Source: Choristoneura fumiferana
Taxonomy: Eukaryota; Arthropoda; Insecta; Lepidoptera; Tortricidae
Assembly: GCF_025370935.1 (NCBI RefSeq)
Contig: NC_133495.1
Location: 4,970,907-5,034,906, forward strand
Reading direction: 5' to 3'
DNA: 64,000 nucleotides
The position numbers and the translations under genes are program-made. The notes under the pieces were generated by a model. It searched no databases. It was not told the origin of the DNA and was given only the letters and a program-made list of their open reading frames with translations. Below, piece after piece: positions 43,384-53,800 of this stretch; the stretch's first letter is position 1, and each line of letters opens with the position of its first letter.

Positions 43384-46300
43384 TTAACCCGATTTGATGG
43401 GCACCGGGCTAGCGGTGACGTTTTTGGCGAGCAATCTGACCAGCATACCCACTGAGAGCACGAACACTATGCCGGCTGGCATGAATTTACGGCTGTTGTA
43501 GAATCTAGAAAAAAAAAAGATTTTTATGAACCATACTCTGCCTGCAAAATACTAGTAGCTTAATAGCTATGTCCATGGGACCAGAAAGAACACTCTATCA
43601 GGTGGAGCGACGACATCGCGAGCGTTGCGGGTAGTTGCAAACTGTCGTTCAATGTGGCGTTTCAAGATCCTAGGCCTAAGGCCTACTTAATATGGCCCAC
43701 AGACGCTCAATGGCGTATTTAGGGTTATTTTTCAGGGAGGCGCGGCCTGGATTTTTGTGTGAAGATATCAAGATAGATAGAAGTATTATAGAATTTCGAA
43801 TCGGTAGCCCAACATCCTGGCGTGTGCACTAGATGATACTGGGGTGGGCACGGGGCACCCAGCCCACCCCCTACATACGCCTAAAACGTGGTTCACACGG
43901 CATTGTCTACTATACGTTTTTTGCAGAAAGGAATAAATATTGGCACAAACGGTCACGAACGTTAATTTGGGACCCACTTAAGACCGAATATCTGTCATTT
44001 TGTAAGACAATTCAAAGGATTTTTTGATGAAATGGGTCTCAAATTAACTCTCATGACCATACATTGTACATAGAACCATTCGCATGTCGTTCGTTTTTTG
44101 CAGTACAAACGTTCGGTACAAAGGTTCGACGTATACTGCAAAAAACGTGCAGCACAATACCGTGTTAACTCGGCGTGAGACGCTATGAAAAATTCTGTGA
44201 TCAAACTGCACCGTTCGATCGGTTCGGATTTTTTACGCCACACACGCTACAGTTTATCGAAGTGATCTTAATTTCAGTTCCGATGGCGGATCCGTTCCGG
44301 TTTATCTATTGTAATTTTGATACTGTTCCGTTCGATGGTAGTTTTAAAAAATCGTACCAGATTGTAGTTTTCTCACACACGCGATACGATAAACGGTACC
44401 GGCCGAACGGTGCACTCTGTAGGGCTACGTCTGTCGTACCGTCCCGCTAACGTTAATTTTATTTCATACGAGTGAGAAAGACGATACGATACGAACTTCG
44501 AGTTTCGAACTCTGGCTAATGATGATATAGTAGTCATACAAATAAAGACAACGTACCTGTAACCCATAAGGCCTCCTAAAGCCGTCGTTGTTCCGAGCAT
44601 CAGTCCGTAGTTAGTGGGGTCTCTGCTGATTTGGTATGCGCCAAAACCTACAATACAAAACTATGGTTAAAAATATATTCTTTAGCCCCTGATTGATCAA
44701 AAGGGTAGAAGATTAGGGTATTATTTTAATTAAAACCCTGACTGAATGCTAGGGACATTTTTTTTTAGTTGAGATATGAATTTAGGCACACATGAAAAAA
44801 ACTCTTCTCTTTTCTTTTAATTTACCCGATTTCACGTCTCGTTTTCACTGTTTCTAATTATTTAAAAACAACTTATCTATAAGTACCACTAAAGATCGTC
44901 AAAGCCTAGCTACTTTTATGACTTCTGAATTTTTACGAATCCATAAGCACATTGGTGAAGGAGAATGGGGTGTGTGTTCGTGATCTTTGCACACACCTGA
45001 GAAGCCCGCGATCGCGACAAAACTTCTCACGCTGTGAGGAAACCTGTATTCAACAATGAGATGCATATGCTGCATAAAATCTTACCTAAGATGGAGCCGA
45101 AGATAATACCTGCTCCAAGAGATGGCACTGATCCTGAAAAATATAACAAAATATTTCATTGTTGCTAATTAAGTTTTTTATTTTTTATATAATTTATATG
45201 TTTTTTTATAAAATCTTATTATCCATTACTACCATTATTTTTGAGACCCCTCACCTCTTGAAAGACTTATATTAATATAAAAATCCCCCCTCTTTAATGA
45301 CTAATGAGTAGTTATGAGTGACGTAATTTATATTATAGATGACCCTTTATTATGGACAAGTTTATCAGAGTGCTTTCGCACTAAACTCGATTCAAATCCG
45401 TTAAACTATGGTCCTGAATAGTAATATAACTATTAGTACGGTAGTTTGCGTACTAGATCCGATTTCGGTCATCCTATTTCACCAGTCAGTTTTACGATTA
45501 CGACTACCCTGGACCGTATTTTCACGGATTCGGATTGGTGTAGTCCAGGGATGGGGAAATAGATTTAGAGATGGGCCATACACAATAATTACAACATATC
45601 CGCGGGCCAGGGAGCATTTAGCGAAAAAATATATATATTCTAATCATAAGTAACAACCAAAATAAATCATGTAGGCATCTTTAATAAATGTATTGTTTTG
45701 ATGTGCTGGGTTGGTGTGAAAGATGAAATTTTGACTGTTCATTAATTAAAGCGTCGAAATTAGGCTCCAAGTTACTTGAAGTACCTAGCTCGTAAAACAC
45801 ACTCAGAGATGAGGAGATGAATTTAGATGACGGGTTTTGATCGCGGGCCGGATTAAATCTTGTCGCGGGCCAGACTTGGCCCGCGGGCCGCTATTTCCCC
45901 ATCCCTGGTGTAGCCTGTAGTGGCGAAACCGCTTAACCCTTAATAAGGCCCTATTTATTGGAGCATACTACCACAGAATCAAAAGCAGCTATCGAACAGG
46001 TACATACCTGACAAAGAGTATTTTTAAATATAGTCGTATTTTCAATAGTTACAATCGAAATTGTGCCGTCCGTATTATGAAATTAATAAGGTTCAGTTTC
46101 TAACTCAATGCAAGTGGTCGCTAAATCGCCTCTCTCTACCTTATTAAGGGCTATATAATATTCAGAACCGTTGGTATACCTTTTATCACTGATGTTTGGT
46201 AAAATAAAGCAATCCGGTGGGAATTGCTACGACATCACGTCACTGGTGTATACTATCCATATCCATACTAATATTATAAATGCGAAAGTGTGGGGTGTTT

Positions 46301-49300
46301 GTATCACACAAACATACAAACACACGACGTCTTTCACGTCGAAACGGAGCGACGGATCTATGTGATTTTTGGCATAGATATAGATAGTTTATGGGCCAGA
46401 GAGTGACATAGGCTTCTTTTATCTCGAAAAAACCGGCCAAGAGCGTGTCCGACACGCCCGAAATAGGGTTCCGTAGCCATTACGAAAAAAATAAGCAATA
46501 TTTTTCGAAGGATTCCGTATTTTGTATACGGAATATTCCAAGTTTATTTACTCTTAAACTACTAATAATTCTCAAGAAAAACTTTTTACGTTTACATTAC
46601 ATATTCAAACAATAGGTAATATTCAGACACATTTACAGCAGTAAAAAGGTGTGATTAGTCGTAAAGGTTACCTTAGCGAATAAACAACCAGTTAACATCA
46701 CTTCAATCACTGTTTGTCAGTTTTGCTCAACAAATTGTTATAATAATCTCATATTTATATTACTGTGTATTATAAAAATGAAAAAGCGAACTATTTTAAT
46801 TTTATTATCTATTAAAATATTACTTTGTTTTCTCACAAATGTGATGGAAAACATTGTATGTTTTACGGATTGTGTAGGAATTAGGAAGGTGGTCGAAACA
46901 CTGCAATTAAAATATCAACCAAAACTGAATTTATCCCAAAATATGATCATGAGTGATTGATTACTAGACCTAATATACCTGAACCACAGAATAAGTAATA
47001 GTATCTACTACCGTACAGAAGGGACTCTCTCGAACAAAAGTCAAATTTAGGTATAAATCGTTACCTACTCTTACGACTTGCACGCGAAATTGAAACTCAT
47101 CAGGTTACACGAGCGTTCATATTCCGTTGGGCACCGTTGAGTCGAAACCGGTTTGGCGGCAAGAGCACAGGGTTCCCACTCGCCGATGAATAAAGATAAC
47201 AATGGGTATTAATATGAATTCAATAAACTACCTTTAATAAACAAGTAAATATTCCTTAACATACCTATTTACCTATTTACCTACACCAGATTTCTGTATT
47301 GGCGAAACCATGTCTTAATATTATTTCTGACCAAACAATTACAGAATTTTATCAGTAGATAACTACAAATATACGAAAATATTACCAGGCAGGGACTTAG
47401 GAAATTAGAGAAGTAAAGAGAACGACCTTTCAACATCTTTCGGAATGTTGAAAAATTATATTTCCGATTCCTTTTTCTTTTTAATTATACATCCGTAAAC
47501 ACAACAGTATGACTCAGACGGATTATATCGTTTCGAAGTCATTGTTGCAAAATAAAATAAGTAGGTAACTACACAAATCACGTGCGAAGCGTAAGTACAG
47601 CGTGCGAGCCGAGGAGCGGCAACTAACTGCCGCGCGCCTAATGATTAGTGCGGAGCGGAGTGTCAAACCCCTGCCTGAACTCTAGATTTTGATCAATGAA
47701 AGTGGTTTTAAACTAACCTAGACTTCAGTAGGTGGTTGGGTTAGTCTGACTGAACATGTCAGTAAATATTTTCCAGAATTTTTTGATTTTGTATTACAAA
47801 TGTTTCCAAGTTCAAAGAGCACCAAATCAAATTTCTAATCAAAAATTCTGATAAAAATCTTTATCAATCTTACTTTCAATTCAATTAAATTCATTTATTC
47901 AGACAACAAGATCAACAATTTTAGTTAGTATTCTTACTATAAATATTTGGCTACAGACAATGTGTTTTTAATTAAGTGTTGCATCATTGGGCACTCACTC
48001 CTTACAGTTATTGTCTTCAGGAGGCTGTTGGTGCCGCCACATATTCTGGATCACAGGACCATGTATTATCTTATTCTGTATACTTCAATTTAATCTATTC
48101 CGCGTGTTTTAGTTTAGTGTCGTGTAATTATTAAATAGAAAATATGATTATTAACATAAATTTATCAATCTTTATTAGGGAGTTTAGTACTCAAGGTGCT
48201 AAAATATTCAAGATTAAATTTTAAATATATTTTAGACATGAACAGCTCATTCAATAGGTATAGGACAGGATTATGAATGGATGATGCTTAACACATTCAG
48301 CGCCAAGAACCCGCTAGGGGAGTTCTCTGTTCGAAGGCAGTTTTCGCTACAAAGCGGAAAAACGCTGCTACACGCTACGAGCGTAAAAACGTTGCTACGC
48401 GCTACGAGCGTAGCGCCGTAGCGCATGTGGCCGCGAATGTGTTAATGAACTAAAAGATGACACAATTATGATGATGATGCTTGTTCACAAAATATTGTTT
48501 TTTAATTGTATCACATTAATAGCAACACTGATTAAAGTAACTGTGTTAAGGCCCTAATACCAAACATAGGCAGTGTGGCCCCAGTTTTAATAATAAATGA
48601 GTGGAGACCATTCCAGTGTGAGCTAACACCTTAGTAATAAAGCAAAGATTGGCATAACATTATTTTGATTAAGATAACAATGGCAAATCAAAACTTGAGT
48701 AGTCATTGTGTGATAGCCACATATTTAATTAACACAGTGCACAATCACAATGACTTTATAAGTATGATATAATACTAGATGCCTGGAGTATTCTGGAACT
48801 TTAAAGTTTTTGCACAGAAAATCAGGTCTTAACCCTTTGAAACAGTCCTGGATTTTTCAGTAGGCCATATAGGCCGCGGCCTAGGAACGGCAGCATCCTA
48901 GGGGCAGCAGAGTTCAGAGGATGCTCACTCGATTTCAGAGGATAAAGTCCAACAAGTACATGGGGCAGCGGAAATATAAAGTGGCCCACACTCCTAAAAA
49001 ATATAAATCTGGCACTGCTTTGAAACATGTTACTGATTTATTATATACCTACTTGGCAGCACAAAATTTGGTCCTCTCTTCATACAAAATTACCTATTCT
49101 GCACACATTTGAGGCCCAGATTTTTCACCACTCAGTATTATCTATCAAATTTTGACTGATGCCATAATTGTGGCAAATGCCTACTTTTTACAATTAGGAA
49201 AACATACAAATATCAATATAGCATTACATGACAGACTATAAAAGTATGTATAAAATTATTACCTATGCTGAAAATAAAATTTATTCATATGTTTTTGAAA

Positions 49301-49961
49301 ATAAGCTTTTCCGCCCAATTAAATTCATCACTCCTTTTATTTGTCAATAATTTTGCTATGATTCAAAAATTTCAACTTGGCTAAAATAATCTTAAGAAAA
49401 TAAACATTCTTTGAATAGTTCTGTGCCTAGTGATAAAAAAGGTAATTAAATTTTATATTAAAATAATACTATAGTACCTATACTCATACTGTAGTCTAAC
49501 CATTTGCAAAATACCAATAAGGATTTTCTTGTGAATACAAGCAACTAATTTATTTTAAATCAATGTTAGAAAAATAGTAAGTAAGTAAGTTGTTGTTGTT
49601 AAGATGACAATAATATTGAACAGCAAAATTGTCTGTACATTTTGAACTTCTGATAGATTAAAGCACAGACTAATAAGAGATCGTTGTTGTCGTTTCTTTA
49701 AAAAAATATGGCTCTGTCCATTAGAGGACAATTTTGCCAGTGTCTAGTAGTTTTTGTTTTGCCGTTGTACGGTAAAAAAATTCTAGAAAACGAAATATGA
49801 GCGGTGATGGTGGATGAACGATGACAGCGCCGAATGGTAATAAGAGATAAGAAAATGAAGAATATATAAAAAGTTTAATCCATACCTGCTTTTGCGTAAC
49901 CCATAATACCGCCAGCAGCAACCGTCGCGGCGTATGCAAATCCAAAGAAATCAACACCCAT
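43384..49961 (-). CDS. TMEM14: TMEM14-family small membrane protein, complete, four exons
   Basis: Minus-strand exons 49961-49886, 45133-45086, 44647-44557 and 43504-43384 join in frame to 111 residues, the family size. The sequence shows the family's glycine-rich helices: FFGFAYAATVAAGGIMGY (5-22), SLGAGIIFGSIL (30-41), YGLMLGTTTALGGLMGYR (55-72) and FMPAGIVFVLSVGMLVRLL. These give four membrane spans. The loop ISRDPTNYG and the RFYNSRKFMPAG segment are diagnostic. Vertebrate TMEM14C is a mitochondrial inner-membrane protein needed for haem synthesis; the insect role is inferred. Intron 1 is 4.75 kb. The gene is head to head with Gclm. Confidence 0.94.
44418..44515. mobile_element. Palindromic MITE family P, copy 11
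   Basis: TGTAGGGCTACGTCTGTCGT ... ACGAACTTCGAGTTTCGAAC. It lies in TMEM14 intron 3, about 40 bases from exon 3. Confidence 0.8.
45546..45907. mobile_element. Non-autonomous hAT element with 8-bp target duplication
   Basis: CAGGGATGGGGAAATAG at the left is mirrored by CTATTTCCCCATCCCTG at the right. It is flanked by GTGTAGTC (45538-45545) and GTGTAGCC (45908-45915), an 8-base duplication with one mismatch. Length is 362 bases, with no transposase. It lies in TMEM14 intron 1. Confidence 0.92.
46258..46432 (-). repeat. LINE 3'-tail copy, reverse
   Basis: ATACTAATATTATAAATGCG ... TTTCACGTCGAAACGGAGCG ... ATAGTTTATGGGCCAGAGAG. Same family; it lies in TMEM14 intron 1. Confidence 0.78.
46433..46560 (+). 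repeat. Lepidopteran dispersed element, 5' fragment
   Basis: AACCGGCCAAGAGCGTGTCC, CGAAATAGGGTTCCGTAGCC, then AT-rich sequence. Same family as 28785 and 56762. It follows directly on a reverse LINE 3'-tail copy. Confidence 0.7.
46961..49885. other. TMEM14 intron 1, nothing coding recognised
   Basis: AT-rich with a GCTACGAGCG repeat (48301-48445) and a retroelement-like patch (about 48840-49020, GGCCTAGGAACGGCAGCATC). Confidence 0.5.
48301..48445. repeat. GCTACGAGCGTAG-rich dispersed repeat
   Basis: CGCTACGAGCGTA occurs three times in 60 bases (48370-48430), in a GC-rich island in AT-rich DNA. It lies in TMEM14 intron 1. Confidence 0.6.
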
Positions 49962-50856
49962 GTTTTTTAATTTAATGAAAAACTGACTCAGTAGTTCTGG
50001 TTTTTAGTTTGATTTATTATCTTATCAATATTGAACTGAGCAGATACGAATACGATACGATACAAAGACCAATATTTCAAAATTGACAAATGAAATGAAT
50101 GGAGGACATCATTTAGAGATAAACTACGTCTTTCATTGGTCTTTCACGATATTTTGATGCCTAAAAAAGACTACTGTCAGTCAGTCTATCTGTCACTGTC
50201 AGACAGATATCATTTCGGTCGTGCTATTTGAGCCACTGATAAACACGCGCTAACACGAAATCCTTCAGAAGAATGGAGATCTTCTTTTAGTTTTCTTACA
50301 GTTTGACGTGACGACGTCATTTTGCTGATCTAGATATAAACTTTATCACAAAGCAATAAGTTTTATACGTTTTTGGATGTGAATTTTCAATACATTTTCA
50401 TTAAGTTCTTTAGCTCTACTTTGCAGAAGTCAAGATCAAAGTTGATCAAACGTCAAAATCATGTCAAAATTCTAAATCACAGTTTTTGAAAATCCACAAA
50501 AATATATTTAAATTATCCCGTAAACATCAACCAAAACCTCCAAGACTAATGTGACAATTTCAGGATGCCCGTTAATATGTAAATCCCGGTCTGATAATGT
50601 ACACACACAAAATTTCGTCAGAATTTGTTATCAAATACGTCATTCCTATTTTATTCTCGGCTTAAACTTACGAGTTTCACTGTGCAAGGCCGCCGTTTAG
50701 TTATTCAGTACTGACGAGAGCGTTCGGTCGCCTAGCTGCTCCTAAAAAAACGTCCGTACGTTTTTCAGTTTCTTTTTTTTAAGTGGTTAAGGCCGGCAAC
50801 CTTGGTGTGGAAAGGCCGCGAGTTTTTCGTTTATTGATACAATCTATTCGGTCACG
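49962..50856. promoter_or_regulatory. Divergent promoter region between TMEM14 and Gclm
   Basis: The 895-base interval separates the two start codons and holds no recognised repeat. A cluster TGACGTGACGACGTCA (50304-50319) contains three TGACG half-sites, as for ATF/CREB-type bZIP proteins. TGACTCAGTA at 49984-49993 resembles an AP-1/NF-E2 site but lacks the GC of a perfect antioxidant response element. TCAGTA at 50705-50710 could be an initiator for Gclm. All are sequence matches only. Confidence 0.45.
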
Positions 50857-53800
50857 ATGTTGAAGAGTGCGTCTAAAGTGACAATAAACACGGGGAACGT
50901 GCTCAACTTGATCGATATCAAGAAGAAGGCTGGGCAGAATGTTACTGAAGAGGTTGGTAACCTAACACATAAAATTATGATCATATAACAGTAATTAATC
51001 ACCTTTTTTGTTATATTTCATTAGCATCATGTTTTTTATTATTATTTACAGGGACCAAGATTAATTTTATTAATCTTGGTCCCTGTTGGCTGTAACAAAT
51101 TATTTTCTATTACCTTCTGACAGGCATTATGTATGGCTGGCTGTACCTATAGTCTACACCAGTGGTCTGCAATTAATTTAAAAAAGTGACTAATTTTGGG
51201 GCTCAGCACAGTTCACAATACAATGTCTCTATTAGTGTCATATAATAAACTATTAAAAAAAGTACATTTAAAAAGTGTAAGATAACCTGGCATTGACAAA
51301 GTTCACCTGAAATCTACTTTTTTTGGAGTCCTGATACTTAGTACCCAACATTTGGTTTAGGAAATTTTGATCTATACACTTGAGTTATAGGTATACAATA
51401 ATATGCATCATCAAGCATATTATCCTTTCTAGGGAATTATAATAAAAAAATAGACACATTTAAGTAAGATCTGTGCTGTATTCAACCTAATAAAATTAAT
51501 ATAAAAAACTGATGTTACTGAAGAGGTTGGTAACCTAACACATAAAATTATGATCATATAACAGTAATTAATCACCTTTTTTGTTATATTTCATTAGCAT
51601 CATGTTTTTTATTATTATTTACAGGGACCAAGATTAATTTTATTAATCTTGGTCCCTGTTGGCTGTAACAAATTATTTTCTATTACCTTCTGACAGGCAT
51701 TATGTATGGCTGGCTGTACCTATAGTCTACACCAGTGGTCTGCAAGAAATTTAAAAAAGTGACTAATTTTGGGGCTCAGCACAGTTCACAATACAATGTC
51801 TCTATTAGTGTCATATAATAAACTATTAAAAAAAGTACATTTAAAAAGTGTAAGATAACCTGGCATTGACAAAGTTCACCTGAAATCTACTTTTTTTGGA
51901 GTCCTGATACTTAGTACCCAACATTTGGTTTAGGAAATTTTGATCTATACACTTGAGTTATAGGTATACAATAATATGCATCATCAAGCATATTATCCTT
52001 TCTAGGGAATTATAATAAAAAAATAGACACATTTAAGTAAGATCTGTGCTGTATTCAACCTAATAAAAATTAATATAAAAAACTTTATTTTCTTGATACC
52101 TACAGTAAAATAGTTTTCTGTTTTAGTAAAATAAAGAATTTCATGCTTTGGTGCTGTATTACTGTATTGTCACAGACCCTACATAGTACTACTAGTATAT
52201 ATACTACATAGTATAGTATTCTAATTGGTAGCGGAGAAGCAATATAAAAATATTGTACTTCAATTGTTCCAAGACACAACAGCTCATTTAAAAAAACATT
52301 TAAAAATTTTAACACAAAAAAATATTTTTTTTGTTACCTACTTAACTCTAACAATTTTAATTACAGTAGTTTTTAAATAAATAAACAGGCAATTAGCTGG
52401 CCTCATAAGTGAAGTAAGTTAATGTCAGTTTGTCTAAAAAGCAGTTGCCTGTTGTTGGTCTAAGTAGCAATAAAAGCAACTGATCGTAATGTGTTTGTGT
52501 CAGAAAAATAAAAAAAAACCTTGCGGAAAAGGAGCATCATGAAGCAGCTCCATTGACTTTGGGTCATAGAATTAAGATTGAGGAACCAGGAAATCCTGGT
52601 TCCTAAATCTGACTCAATATGATTCTATTCTGGTCTAAGTAAGTAGCTAGAAGTGGTCTAAGATGAAACTGGTCTAAGTAGCAAGTAGTCTAAAAAGTTC
52701 CTCAAATGTCTAGTTAGTTGTCTATTTAGACAAACTGAGACCAACTAGACATTTTTTAGACTACTTGCTACTAATACCAGTTTCATCTTGAACCACTTGC
52801 TACTTAGACCAGTTGCTTCTTTAACCAGTTGCTTCTTTGACCAGTTGCTTCTTTGACCAGTTGCTTCTTTAACCAGTTGCTTCTTTGACCAGTTGCTTCT
52901 TTGACCAGTTGCTTCTTTGACCAGTTGCTTCTTTGACCAGTTGCTTCTTTGACCAGTTGCTTCTTTGACCAGTTGCTACTTAGACCAGTAAGTATCCAAG
53001 GTCAAAAAAAATGTATTTAGTTTGTCAGATTATCAGAAAATATTGGACACATATTTTTTCTTTTGTCAGTAAAACAAAAAAAATACAGATAAAGTGCATC
53101 AAAGTTCGGGAGTATGGCCCGTGACGTCACGCTGTCCTAAAGTGTCGCACAGCGTGACTTTTTTTTTTCTTCTACCTCTCACATGATCAAAGCCTATGTT
53201 GACTGTGTCTCTTGCATACTAGTTCTAGCTTTTGCTACCTCTCGTACTTTCATTCATCATATTGTTCTTTCTTTCATCCTTCATATCTATCTTTCTTTAC
53301 GTGGGTGGGGTTCCCACCTATTCTAGCGATCTTTTTTATTGATCTAAAATGGGGAAGCAACACAAAAATGGGGTTCTTTATTTATTAAAGTAAGGTTACA
53401 ATATTACCTTTTACTTCTTTTTATCTTCTTCGGCTGCGAGACTTGGAAGGAGACAAAGGGTCTGACGAGCAAGCTACAAGTGTTCGTCCTGCGCATATTT
53501 TGGCCGAACACTATCAGCAACGAGGATCTATGGAAGCGATGCCACCAAATTCCGATAAAGCGAGAGATCGCGCAACGTAAAATGGAAGTGGATAGGGCAC
53601 ACCCTCCGAAAACCAGAGGACAATACAGCCAGGGTCGGGTTCACGTGGAAGCCGCATGGGAGCAGACGGCGGGGCCGGCCGGCGCACACGTGGCAGCGCA
53701 CCGTGGACGCCGAGCTGCGGGCGGCCGAGCTGAGTTGGGGAGATGCGGAGCAACAGGCGTAGGACGGAGCGGATGGCGACGTCTCACGAAGGCCCTTTGT

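Noticed and set aside
52793..52988. Minisatellite considered as CRISPR-like or coding repeat
   Set aside because: Units are contiguous without spacers and the 16-base period breaks any frame; the genome is eukaryotic.
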